A DNA stretch of 64,000 bases from Nitzschia sp. DOCU1 (Eukaryota; Bacillariophyta; Bacillariophyceae; Bacillariales; Bacillariaceae). A program made the position numbers and the translations under genes. Positions 32,844 to 42,805 of the stretch are shown piece after piece. A model generated the notes under the pieces. It saw nothing but the letters and a program-made list of their open reading frames with translations, was not told where the DNA came from and did not search any database. How positions within the stretch are numbered: position 1 is the first letter of the stretch; each line of letters begins with the position of its first letter. The DNA lies in assembly GCA_951394045.1 (NCBI GenBank), contig OX595987.1, positions 1,922,001 through 1,986,000 on the forward strand, read 5' to 3'.

Positions 32844-33530
32844 ATGAAGGTCTTTTCGGGTAGTTCCTTCGTGCTGGCGTCTATTCTGTCTTGGAGTGTG
32901 TCGGTCCTGGCCTTGGAAGTGAAAGAATGTGCTTGCAAGCTAACCCAGCGCCCCGCAAGAGACAACAAGGCAATGACAGCGCGCTGGATGGTACATTCGC
33001 TGGACTGGGGAACTTTGACCACTATTTCGAGTCGCCTGGGGGATGGAGAAATTCCGTTTGGGAACATTTACTCATTCGCTGATGGAACATGCAACAATTC
33101 TACTGGAACGCCGTATTTCTATGGAACGTACATGGATCAATCGTTAATTGATTCTGTGGCAAATTCCATGATATCTTTTTCCTTGAGCGAAGCCTCTTTG
33201 TCATCGGTCTGCAGCAACAAGGACGGATTGGACGCTTGCTCGCTCGCTAGTAAATATGGGGATCCCGAGAATCCCGTTTGCGCTCGGCTTACGCTTACGG
33301 GCGAGCTTGTCGTATTGGACGAAGATTCAGACGAATACGATCTAGGAATGTCGTCTCTCTTTGAACGTCATCCCACAATGGCCCACTGGCCAAAGGATCA
33401 CAACTGGCTAATCTTTAAGATACGTATTCAGGATGTGTGGCTCATCGATTACTTTGGAGGTGCGTCGATCATATCACCAGAAGAATATTTTGCCGTGGAT
33501 TTGTTGGCCGACGCAGAAGAATTTAACTAG
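32844..33530 (+). CDS. CREG-like secreted glycoprotein
   Basis: 228 residues, one exon, ATG 32844. Signal peptide MKVFSGSSFVLASILSWSVSV. The rest aligns along its length with cellular repressor of E1A-stimulated genes (CREG), a catalytically silent member of the FMN-binding split-barrel (PNPOx-like) fold: ARWMVHSLDWGTLTTIS, PFGNIYSFADG, TPYFYGTYMD, DPENPVCARLTLTG, SLFERHPTMAHWP-HNW and WLIDYFGGASIISPEEY. One N-glycosylation sequon (NNST) is in the usual region. Animal CREG is lysosomal/secreted; here lysosome/vacuole or secretion is inferred. Confidence 0.88.
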   Translation: MKVFSGSSFVLASILSWSVSVLALEVKECACKLTQRPARDNKAMTARWMVHSLDWGTLTTISSRLGDGEIPFGNIYSFADGTCNNSTGTPYFYGTYMDQSLIDSVANSMISFSLSEASLSSVCSNKDGLDACSLASKYGDPENPVCARLTLTGELVVLDEDSDEYDLGMSSLFERHPTMAHWPKDHNWLIFKIRIQDVWLIDYFGGASIISPEEYFAVDLLADAEEFN

Positions 33531-33803
33531 ACGGCGCCATGGTGCCGATAGATGAATCAACGTCGAAATCATAGATGGGAGCACAAATTGACACAAGTAA
33601 TCAAAGTAACTAGGCTATTATCCTCTTAGAATCAATGATCTTAACTCATTCACATATTGTCCGTCGCGTATCAATGGATAGGGGTGGGTGTCCGTTCCAA
33701 CGCAGATGGATCGTGGCGCGCGACGCAATCAAGTTACCGTCGTCTTGTTGCGTCTTAAGTCATGGAATGATCTGAACTCTCGAGCAATTTCCGAGTTCCA
33801 TGT

Positions 33804-34634
33804 CTATAGGTAGGGCTTTGCTAGTTCGACAAGCTTGTCTTTCATAAAGGCTCCCTCCAATCGGTCTTGCACTTGTCCCTTGTGGATCAAAAGAGTGGTA
33901 GGAAGCCCCTGAATCTTATAGCGACCAGCCCATGCAGGATATTTGTCTGAATCCAATTTGGCGACGCGGCATTTAGAACCGAGCTCCTCAGCTACCTTTT
34001 CCATTTCAGGCGCCATCATCTTGCATGGCCCGCACCAGGTAGCATAGACATCCAGCAAGATGGGCGTATCATCCGAGCTCATTTCTTGATCCAGTTGTTC
34101 CCCAGTGATATCTGTAGCTTTTCCAGGTCGCAAGGCACCTGATACAGAAAAGGACGCCACTGCCTTCATATCCTTCCAAATCGCCTGAACAAAGTCTTCC
34201 TTTTCCAGGAACGTAGCGTATCTTAAGTTCCGCCTAGAACACTTTAACTTGAGTTCTTTCAATGGCTGTGATCGTAGATCAGCCAAAATAGAATCCGCAT
34301 CAAGCTCTGGTTTTGTAGAAGGTGCTGAAGTCTTCTTGTCGTCGTCGTTCTTGTCGGCAGATTTCGAAGGTGCTACTTTTCCCTCTCGAGCATCTCGTAA
34401 TCGACACAACAGCGATTCCTTGTCAAAGCAGTCGCCAAATGGTACCCCCATTTCCTTCAATTCCGCTTGAATATCCCGTAACTTCATGGTTTCCATTTCG
34501 GGTCCCGCATAGTGCAGGGCGGTGGTCGTGGCCGATGGATTAACATTCTTCGCCAAGTGGCGAATGCTTCCACCAATTCCAAAGGCATTCACAGACGCAA
34601 GGGGCAGGCACAGGAGAGCAATTGTCGCTTTCAT
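33804..34634 (-). CDS. Plastid-targeted SAP-domain thioredoxin
   Basis: 276 residues, single exon. Leader with signal peptide and VNA-FGIGG cleavage motif. Two SAP-like helix-extended-helix segments follow: MKLRDIQAELKEMGVPFGD (about 50-85) and LRSQPLKELKLKCSRRNLRYATF (about 125-155), joined by a charged linker. The C-terminal thioredoxin domain has the active site ATWCGPCKMM (Cys201 and Cys204), the cis-proline loop GLPTTLLIHKG and the usual length. SAP domains bind nucleic acids; thioredoxins reduce disulfides. Inference: a redox protein tied to plastid nucleoid or transcription. It is compact and intronless. Confidence 0.85.
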   Translation of the reverse strand: MKATIALLCLPLASVNAFGIGGSIRHLAKNVNPSATTTALHYAGPEMETMKLRDIQAELKEMGVPFGDCFDKESLLCRLRDAREGKVAPSKSADKNDDDKKTSAPSTKPELDADSILADLRSQPLKELKLKCSRRNLRYATFLEKEDFVQAIWKDMKAVASFSVSGALRPGKATDITGEQLDQEMSSDDTPILLDVYATWCGPCKMMAPEMEKVAEELGSKCRVAKLDSDKYPAWAGRYKIQGLPTTLLIHKGQVQDRLEGAFMKDKLVELAKPYL

Positions 34635-35143
34635 TGTTTCTTTAATCGTTCGTGGTGTAGTGTCAAACGCAACGACCGCTTTTCTTCAGTCGTCGAAAGA
34701 AATCTATCCCGCCCACGCAAGAAGTATGTTGACGTTGGAGACGGGAGTTCCCGACAAGGAGAAGGAACGAATGCCGCGTCGGCGGAAAAGCCTCTCTCCG
34801 CCCAAACGCGTGTGTGCGGTACGAATGAGAAAACGTGCGCCCGCCGCCCGGAACGAAAATTCACACCGGCGGGAACTTTGAAGCCGAGGACGGACGGACA
34901 GACGACACGCAGCAATATCGTCTGTCTGTCGAAACGCGAGTACGTGTGGTCGCAATTCGAACCCCGAAGGAGCAACGACGACGACCACCAACATGTCTTG
35001 CTACTAGCTAGACTACTTCCCGAGGCAAGCCGAATCAAATTGTTGTGACGATGTTTGGAATTGACAAATCGATGATGTCAAAGCTAAGCTACGTGCATAA
35101 GACTCGGTTGCTTTGCGCCTATAGTACTGTACTTGTAAAGATT
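34635..35143. other. Intergenic, no gene seen
   Basis: Promoter side of the thioredoxin gene, convergent end of the transporter gene. Both strands have GC-rich open frames without domains. Confidence 0.45.
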
Positions 35144-36799
35144 CTAAGTCTCCAGTATTTCCTCCCCTTCCTGCTGTTGGATCAAGTTGCCCACAATGGC
35201 GAGTGCAATTGAAACTGCCGACACAACCATAAGGACCCGAAGCCAGAATCGGTGATCTTCTTTTGAAAGCACGTTGTTGCTCCCGTAGACAGCAATCACG
35301 CCTTCTTTGTCAGACGTGTCCAATGTATGCAGCGCAATCCAAATGGGCAGAATAAAAGCGACCACACTTGTGAAAATGATTCCACCCCAAGAAAGCAGCT
35401 GCGTAATGGCGTCTCCCTGATAAAAGAGCCAGGAACTGAAGAATGGCAGATATACAGCAAGTACGTTGGCCCCCCTCCTGGAAAACAAGCCGCTTCCGGT
35501 CAAATTTGTTCGCGTCAAGACACTGAAGAGTGGGCACCCCAAACCGATAATGAAGAATGCAAAGACGGACGCGTTCAACTGCATAGGGATACCAAATGCA
35601 CCGGACATCATCGATTCCAGCATGTTGGGCGACACATGTGGGATTGTCATCGCACCCAAACCTCCAATCAAAATGTAAAGAACTACGGAAAGGATCGTGG
35701 ACCCATGAATGACCGTCGGGACGTCAACATGAGCCTCTTTTTCATACAACCAGCACGGAACTGCAATCACCAGACAAAAGTTGTAAAGGACAACTCCAAA
35801 CAAAGTGTTCCATTCGGATCCCCACCAACTAAGATTCTCGAGATGCATTCCCTCTTCGAGGAATTGGAAAACGAAGATAATCGAGGCGACGAGCAAAACG
35901 AGGAATCCAATAATTTGCCATTGCGCATTTTCCTATTAAAACAAAGAAAAAAGTTGAGTGCGTTCCCACTGAAAACGAAAATCGACTTGAATACTCGCTG
36001 GGGCCTACCTTGAGATCCATGAGAGCCATGGGAACAAAAATCAAGAGAGTAATTGCGTATCCGGCCGTGAAGACAATTCCACTCGTCTGAAGAAATGGAA
36101 GGCATTCTCCATCCAACATCATTTGCTCGTCGCATAAAGAGTAGTCCCAGGTTACCCAATCTATGTCCCAATTGCCATCGTCGTTGTAGAAAAAGTTAAT
36201 GGCAGCAGATCCGCTCGGTGACCAATGCCCCAGAAAGGTATCCACGACTTGCGCAGTGTCGACAATTGACGACACATTCAGGCAGGTGATGCAGCAGAAG
36301 AAGAGCACCTGCGTCACAACAAAGCTTCTGTGACCCCAGAATTTTTCAAATGTTTCACTGTATTCGACCTGAATTACAATGATTGCGTGAGCGAAGACTA
36401 CCTCGAACGATCGCCTCTAAAAGCCTGCCCAGAAAACGCACTTACCTCAAGCTTGAAATCCGAGTTGCCGGCGACCTTTGAAATTGTATTCGCCATGTGC
36501 AAGCAGCACAGTGCCGACAAGATGCAGACAAAAAGGAGGGTCAACGTTGTGGGAATGATACCACTTCGTTGAAAAGTGTCCGGCAAATTTAACATTGCAG
36601 GTCCTGTCAATGAGTTGACGGCGATGGACATGGATCCGAGCATTCCGATGCTCCCCATGTGTTCCTGAACGGACTTGTGGAGGGCGCTCATCGAGTGCGA
36701 AAGAGAAAACCGCGGCTTTTTCCCCGTCTCGACATCTGACTCCGTCGACGCGACCGTCAACGATGGAATCAATGGGGTTTTTTCAGTGTTTGGTGCCAT
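35144..36799 (-). CDS. AAAP-family amino acid transporter
   Basis: Three exons: 36799..36446, 36368..36009 and 35932..35144; introns of 77 and 76 bp, all phase 0. 500 residues. A cytosolic N-terminus of about 65 residues is followed by the AAAP signature region (SLTGPAMLNLPDTFQRSGIIPTTL) and then 10-11 hydrophobic segments spread over all exons. A luminal/extracellular loop (about 150-180) is rich in Asp/Trp. Family role: proton-coupled or exchange transport of neutral amino acids across plasma or vacuolar membranes. Substrate cannot be read. The MGSIGMLGSMSIAVNSLTGP start of the transport domain resembles vacuolar AVT-like members. Confidence 0.82.
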
Positions 36800-37237
36800 T
36801 GTTCTGTTCTAAGTCTGGAGATAAGGTTCGGATTGTAATGGTCTCGCTCTAAGAAGGTGGAATGCCTTTGATAGCAGGGCAATCATCCTCCTCCGAAGTA
36901 TGTTGTGAAGCAAACCTGACAGCGAAGAAAACGTACGATAGAGGGGAGTCGAAGATGTGAGTGAGATGCACCGAGACGGAGGTGAGCGAAATTGCATCCG
37001 GTGGGATTGGTACCAGGTTCCCTTTTTTCTACGTGGGTAAAGTCTTAGCGCCGGCCGGCCTAACAGATGTGCCTTCGCACCTGTACGCGAGCAATGTGAC
37101 ATCTTCGATTTCATCTGGTTGATGATTGATCTCGAACTTGATGCATGTCAACAATTCCTGTTGACGTACTAGTTGTAGCTAGAATGCCTTCAACAAAAGC
37201 CACTGAAAAATAAGTCGAGATTATTAAAGTACAACCT
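36800..37237. other. Intergenic, no gene seen
   Basis: Between two minus-strand genes. Contains the promoter of the transporter gene. No repeats or domains. Confidence 0.45.
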
Positions 37238-39580
37238 CTACAATCCGTAGGAAGCGAGGCGGGACTTTGGCAGCGATGCGACCACCTTTTTGGTTTTCTT
37301 CTTCTTTCGCCTTGACTTTTCCGGATGCTTCGAATCCAAGGGCGACTTTGATTTTCGGTCCGATTTCTTATTGGTGGGCGTATTTTCTTCCTTGTTTGAT
37401 AGATCAGTGCTCTCCCCAAGTGCCATTTGTTCGACTTCAGCTTCTCCTTCCTCGTCTCTCTTGCCCTTATTTCTCCGCTTGCGCTTTCCTCCTTCTTCCT
37501 TCTCTAGCTCAGAGCTCTCTGGCTCCTTTGGCAATGCTGATACTCCTTGCTCCTGCTTGTTTTCATCAGAAGAATCCTTGCTCTTCTTCTTTCCTTTCTT
37601 TAGACGTCTGCGTTTCTTCTTGCTTTGTCCATCGTGGTCCGCTTCAGGATCCTGTCCCTCACTGTCGTCCCGAGCCGGCTCTTCCTTTGCCATCTCTTCT
37701 TCTAAATCACTTCGTAGCATTTCACGAAATTTTCTTCGTTTTCTGCTACCTGCATTATGCTCCCCGTTTTCGTTGTAAGGCGCCATCTTCTTCAAAGACA
37801 CAAACTGCTTCAAGGTAGTGTCGCGGGCCAAGAGGATTTCCTGCGTGGTCAGGCCATAATCGTTCGGTTCCACCTTGCGGTATTTGAAGCGAGTTGGCAT
37901 ACCAGCGACAATGTCTTCATAGTCGAGCTTATAGAGCTCTTCCTGAAGTTTGTTTTTGATCTTCTGTTCGAGCTGGGACTCTCCTTGATCGTCGCCACCA
38001 ACATACTCCTCGTTGTCCTCCTCTTCTTCCAAGTTTTCAGCTTCTCCCTCTTCATCGTACGCTTCTTCGTCATTTTCGTACATTCCACCATCGACCTGTC
38101 CGACTATTGCGTTGCCATCCTCGTCGGTCTGGAGGGAGTTTCGAACATCAACGTCGCTCTTCCATTCTGAATCCTGCTTGGCGTAAAACTCATCGCCGTA
38201 TGCTTCTTGCATCGCTTTCTCGAATTGTTCGGGGTCGTAGTCACCTTCAAGCATCTTCATGATGGCAACTTCATCAACCGCTTCCTCGTCTACCGCCCCG
38301 ATGACAGCCTTGACCTGATTAAGCTTCTGCTCAATTTCTTGGCGTTTGGCGTTTTTCAGTCGTTTCAATTGTTCTTCCTTCGCTTTCCGTTCCGCTTCTT
38401 TGCGCTCCTTTCGCTTCTGGCGCTTGTCCTTCCTGGTGGCATCTTCGCGACGTACTGTATTCATCGTCTGGCCACGGGCATAGGTCTGAATCGACAGCAT
38501 GGCGCCAGATTGTGCAGTTTCCGCCTCGGCCTGCTCGAAACGGAAGTTGTATTTCGCCTCAAAGTCGTCAGCGCGATCAAGATCCTCGATGGAAGAATCT
38601 CCATCATCATCCTCATTGACTTCGTCTTTGCCATGCTTATCAATCCACTTCTTGTTCTTCACGTAGTCGATCAAGAATTGCTCGCCATTCCTGACTTCTC
38701 CCCTTGGATCTGTAAAGGCATCATTTGAAGCGTTTTTTGATTCTGTTAACTGCTCAAGTTCCTTAAACTCTTCTTGAATTTCTAAATCCTTGGGGTTGCT
38801 ATTAGAACTTCCTTTCTTTTGCTTCATAACCATCCAATCTTCCTCCTCGTCGTCACTGTTGTTGCCACCCGTTTCTTTCAGAAACGCATTGCGCAATTCC
38901 TCCTGTTGCTTATCATAGGCCAGTTTAGAGCTAGTGGAATCCTTGATGTCACCCTTCTCGCCATGGGATTGGTCCACATTGTCCTTCTCCATATCTTCCA
39001 GAATTTGATCTCTCAAAACATCCTTGAACTTTCGAGGCTTTCGTTTCTTTCCGTCGCGATCAGAGTCGCTATCGTCTTGCTCCTCTTCTTCCTCAAAGAA
39101 GCGAGCTTTTGGATCATAAATGGTGGCATCTTTTCTTTTCAAGGCTTTCATCGTTTTAAGGAATTGCAAATTGATCGAATCCGTAAGGAGCTCTCCATCT
39201 TCGTCCTCGTCTTCGTCGGAACTACTCTCGTCGTTAGATTCATTGTCAGAGCCAAGCCCATTTTCTCGACGCCTTTGGGCGACTTGCCGCAATTCTTCGC
39301 GTTGCTTTCGGTCCTGGTATTCTTTGGCGAATTTCTTGTTTACCGTGAGTTTGGCTTCACTCTCATCGGAAGAAGATGACGAGGTGCTGCCAGATGATCC
39401 GTCATTTTTCTTCGTGGGTTGTTCTCCAGCGTGATCTTCTTCTGATGACGACGAAGAGTTGCTGTCGGAAGAGGAAGACTCTTCATCTGCAAATAGGTTC
39501 TTCTTGCTCGAAGGCTTCATCTTTTGGTTCATTTTGATATGTCTGCTTCCCGGGGATGAGATGTTATCGGTATCAACCAT
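37238..39580 (-). CDS. KRI1: KRI1-type ribosome biogenesis protein
   Basis: 780 residues from ATG 39580. The frame is open ~50 codons further upstream but with no ATG before a stop, so an upstream exon is possible. Acidic Ser/Asp/Glu tracts alternate with basic blocks. Family landmarks: NKKFAKEYQDRKQREELRQ, DPKARFFEEEEE, KNKKWIDKHG, DDFEAKYNFRFEQ, TVRREDATRKDKRQKRKERK, QLKRLKNAKRQEIEQKLN and MLEGDYDPEQFEKAMQEAYGD, then the Kri1 C-terminal region LDYEDIVAGMPTRFKYRKV. The tail is Lys-rich (RRLKKGKKKSKD). Role: nucleolar factor needed for 18S rRNA maturation and 40S assembly. Single exon. Confidence 0.9.
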   Translation of the reverse strand: MVDTDNISSPGSRHIKMNQKMKPSSKKNLFADEESSSSDSNSSSSSEEDHAGEQPTKKNDGSSGSTSSSSSDESEAKLTVNKKFAKEYQDRKQREELRQVAQRRRENGLGSDNESNDESSSDEDEDEDGELLTDSINLQFLKTMKALKRKDATIYDPKARFFEEEEEQDDSDSDRDGKKRKPRKFKDVLRDQILEDMEKDNVDQSHGEKGDIKDSTSSKLAYDKQQEELRNAFLKETGGNNSDDEEEDWMVMKQKKGSSNSNPKDLEIQEEFKELEQLTESKNASNDAFTDPRGEVRNGEQFLIDYVKNKKWIDKHGKDEVNEDDDGDSSIEDLDRADDFEAKYNFRFEQAEAETAQSGAMLSIQTYARGQTMNTVRREDATRKDKRQKRKERKEAERKAKEEQLKRLKNAKRQEIEQKLNQVKAVIGAVDEEAVDEVAIMKMLEGDYDPEQFEKAMQEAYGDEFYAKQDSEWKSDVDVRNSLQTDEDGNAIVGQVDGGMYENDEEAYDEEGEAENLEEEEDNEEYVGGDDQGESQLEQKIKNKLQEELYKLDYEDIVAGMPTRFKYRKVEPNDYGLTTQEILLARDTTLKQFVSLKKMAPYNENGEHNAGSRKRRKFREMLRSDLEEEMAKEEPARDDSEGQDPEADHDGQSKKKRRRLKKGKKKSKDSSDENKQEQGVSALPKEPESSELEKEEGGKRKRRNKGKRDEEGEAEVEQMALGESTDLSNKEENTPTNKKSDRKSKSPLDSKHPEKSRRKKKKTKKVVASLPKSRLASYGL

Positions 39581-40276
39581 CGAGGCGGGTGCCCCTCTTC
39601 CATTGTTGCGAGTGATGGTGAAGATTTCGTTTTTGGTTGGTTGGTGATGTGTGACGACGCCTTGCCGTCGTTCGATATCATTCGGGACTGTGAGTCCCAC
39701 AACGTCAGACTTGCCTCCACTATTTCCCACGGGCTGATTCTAAATCGTCGGTCGTCACAACCTCTTTCTAAAATAGCTGCTAGATGTCGTCACAGGTCCA
39801 AAAGCTAACCTACAACTTAAAATCTCCGGGCACATTGTAATCTTATTTTGCGTTTCTCTGTCGTTCGGTCAACTGGTGGTCAGGGGCAACGGGTGGGGCA
39901 GGGTACACCATTTTACGTCGAAAAACTGCAGATAGCTCAACATTCAATTCTTTCTAATATATCCATCTCGCAAACCTTTTAAAAGATATCCTGCAAGCTT
40001 TCTAGGAGAATTACTTTGTTCCTTTCGGCGCAGGTAAACGAAATCGCAAACTTTGAGATGAATTCTGGTTGCTGAAAAGTTCGACTCGATTTATGCAATT
40101 GAATGCTCTGCTGCAACCACCACCACGCCATCACAAACTACGTCGAGTATTCATTCGTCTCCATTCTATGCAGTACATAACCGTCGCCCCACCGGTATCC
40201 GGCAGTATACAAACGAAACTCGCAAAACTCAGTTCCACCTTAAAGTCTAACAGACAACTCTCGTTTCGAAATCGCA
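39581..40276. other. Intergenic, no gene seen
   Basis: Holds the 5' side of KRI1 (possible unspliced leader to about 39730) and the 3' side of the thioredoxin gene. No other feature recognised. Confidence 0.45.
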
Positions 40277-40606
40277 CTAGCTGGTCGATGGTGAATTTTC
40301 TTGAATCATTTTCTCCAGCGCCTCAAAGTTTACACCCTCCACTCGCGCCTTTTCTTCGCCGTTCTTAAACACAATGTATGTCGGAAAGGCCTTGATTTGG
40401 ACAAAGACGTCTAGGAAATCCTCCAAGTCTTCTTCATGTACGTAGCCAATAGGGATTGGCGATTTTTCCGCAAGTTCCTTTAACTTGGGCTTGCTGGCCT
40501 TGCAAGGACCACACCAAGTCGCTGAAAAGGTAATGACCGCAGCGTCACTGTTGGCATTTAGAAAATCTTGCAATTCTTCAGGGGACGCCAACTCTGTAAA
40601 AGTCAT
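40277..40606 (-). CDS. Cytosolic thioredoxin
   Basis: 109 residues, single exon, no leader. Active site ATWCGPCKA (Cys32/Cys35); the cis-Pro loop is IKAFPTYIVFKNGEEKARVEG. This is the full standard thioredoxin length. The stretch YVHEEDLEDFLDVF replaces the usual DVDE-LA region. Role: general dithiol reductant in the cytosol or nucleus, fed by NADPH-thioredoxin reductase (family knowledge). Confidence 0.92.
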   Translation of the reverse strand: MTFTELASPEELQDFLNANSDAAVITFSATWCGPCKASKPKLKELAEKSPIPIGYVHEEDLEDFLDVFVQIKAFPTYIVFKNGEEKARVEGVNFEALEKMIQENSPSTS

Positions 40607-41390
40607 CTTTTCGTGTTTCGAAGTACGACGAACGTATCGCCGGAGGGGATTTAATACAGAATTGAGGTTGTCGTGGGCGAAGTAGTTTCAAGTGTGTTAT
40701 TGCTTGTGATGCCTACCAACTATTTCAATTGTCATCTTACTCTGTCGTGGTCCTTGTTTGTGTTCAGTGTAGAGCTCCGATCTCGGCGGCAGCATCGACC
40801 GCCAGGCGTCCGTAGCGTTTTAGCCCGGCAGGCGCAACCGTCGTTGGTGAGGCCGACTGCACAAAAACATATTCTTGCGCTGTTCGGCTATTCGTGGGTT
40901 TCTTCACGAGGCCAACTGCCTCTTAAAAAATTTAACTCGCTATTTTAACCCTAGCGGGCACGTTGCGTTCCGTACTACGACGTCAGCCAGATGTCATCGA
41001 CTGACGTGGTGGGAGGAAATTCGTCAGCTTCCGCGCATAAAGAACAATGATGGTGCTTCTTTCTCTCTTCCCTGCGTTGGAAGGTGCCAATCAAAAGGTC
41101 GTAGCCATCTGACACCACAGATGCCGATCAAAAAAAGGACTGGCCGAGGAAGCAGTAAACGAGGGAATCAAAAGTGTCTGGACGAAATAGCCTTGCTAAC
41201 TGCTGGTGAGAACCCTGCGCGACATACCGTTAGGTTTCTTTCTCGATCAATTGATCGGCAATTTTTCGCCTGCTGCCAACTCATATCGACTTGATAACTT
41301 TGTCTCAAAGATTGACAGCACACAAGACGAAAGTGCTCTCTTTCGCTGACATCTTCATAAAGCAGTCTTCATTGATTGCCGACTTGGACA
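40607..41390. other. Divergent intergenic region
   Basis: 784 bp between the thioredoxin (minus) and phosphoglycerate mutase (plus) genes. Open frames are short and featureless. Confidence 0.45.
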
Positions 41391-42638
41391 ATGATGCAAC
41401 TTACTCCCGTCGCAGCTAGATCCGTTGGCCTCCTGGCCGTCGCGGAAGGAAGAACAATGCATTGTTCACAATTTCACAGAATAATGGCTGGGCGAGTTAG
41501 GATCCCGGCTTCTACACCTCGTGGATACCATTCATCTTCGTCGGCACCTTCGGCGCTGTTGAACGGCAAATCATCGTCACAACAACAAGACGAAACTTCA
41601 GGACCACAGCAACGAAAGTTCACAAGCATTAACAAAGACACGCCCTACAATTTGTGTTTTCTTCGTCATGGGCAAAGTACCTGGAATCGAGATAATAGAT
41701 TCATTGGCTGGACAGACACTCCACTGACCGACGATGGCGTTTTGGAAGCTCGCGTTGCCGGTCAAATGCTGGCTAACAGTGGGATGAAGTTCGATGAAGT
41801 GCACACGTCCCTTCTTCGCCGGTGTATTCGTACGGTCAATCTGGTGTTAATGGAATTGGAACAGGAATATCTCCCCGTGTACAAGTCTTGGCGGCTAAAT
41901 GAGAGATCGTATGGCGCTTTGGTGGGGAAGAACAAGAAAGAGACGGTTGCTCTATTTGGCAAAGATCAGGTCAAGCGTTGGCGTCGTTCGTACGACGAGC
42001 CTCCACCCCCCATGCCAGATGACCATGAATACCACCCGGCACGAGATCCTCGATATCGCTATGTAAGTACTTTTGGTTGTGATTTACGGAAAGTAGGTGA
42101 CCGCTAGGTTTGTGGCTCACATCATATCCTCGTCGTAATTATGCAGATGCTGGATCAAATCCCAAAGTCCGAATCGCTGCTGGACACAAAACGACGGTCG
42201 AGAGTCTATTGGGACGAAACAATTGCACCGGCATTACGGGAGGGCAAGACCCTACTGATTGTTGGCCACGAAAACAACTTGCGATCACTAATAATGCGCT
42301 TGGAAGGAATTTCACCAAACGATATTATCAATTTGAATTTGCCTCGGGCAGTCCCCTTGGCCTACCGGTTGGATGAGAATTTGAAACCATTGGATCGACC
42401 AGACGGCAAGTTGGACGAGGCAACGGGGTTCTTGCGCGGGGAATGGTTGGGTGGCGACAAAAATGTGGCTGACATTTTGGATCGAGATTACAAGAATGTA
42501 TATGACACCACCATCAAGCAAAATTTGGAGGTCGACGAAAGCCGACAGAAGTGGAGCGATTGGATGCATTTTGTTGTGGGTAAGCCAAGTCCTGAGGCTC
42601 GTGCCAAGGCCGAGCAAGAAGAAAAGGTGGCGGCCTGA
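41391..42638 (+). CDS. Cofactor-dependent phosphoglycerate mutase, mitochondrial
   Basis: Exons 41391..42062 and 42147..42638 (intron 84 bp, GTAAGT...GCAG, junction RYRY|MLDQIPKSES). 387 residues. The first ~85 residues are rich in Arg/Ser/Ala without acids (MMQLTPVAARSVGLLAVAEGR...RGYHSSSS), a mitochondrial presequence. Catalytic core: FLRHGQSTWNRDNRFIGWTD (phosphohistidine), ERSYGALVGKNK and VGHENNLRSLI (second active-site His). Reaction: 3-phosphoglycerate to 2-phosphoglycerate. Diatoms keep the lower half of glycolysis in mitochondria, which agrees with the leader. The VGHENN loop has Glu where most relatives have Gly. Confidence 0.92.
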
Positions 42639-42805
42639 ATTTGTGGATCTTTCTGTTGAATTATTGGTTTTGAGTTCCTCTGTGACAATATTACTGTATT
42701 CTATTACACTGACTCTATGCCAAGGAATCATGCTAACCGCCAAAGGGCGCAGGTATATAAGCTAAAGCATCGTTTCTGGTACCAGTACTAGCTAGATTCG
42801 CGCTA

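Noticed and set aside
34940..34975. tRNA-like T-arm on the minus strand (GGGGTTCGAATTG)
   Set aside because: The stem does not pair and no acceptor or anticodon arm could be drawn around it; no convincing tRNA was found in the window.
37267..39434. Several plus-strand open frames opposite KRI1, rich in Ser/Leu/Phe
   Set aside because: They arise from complementing GAA/GAC/AAG codon runs; no homology and no consistent start.
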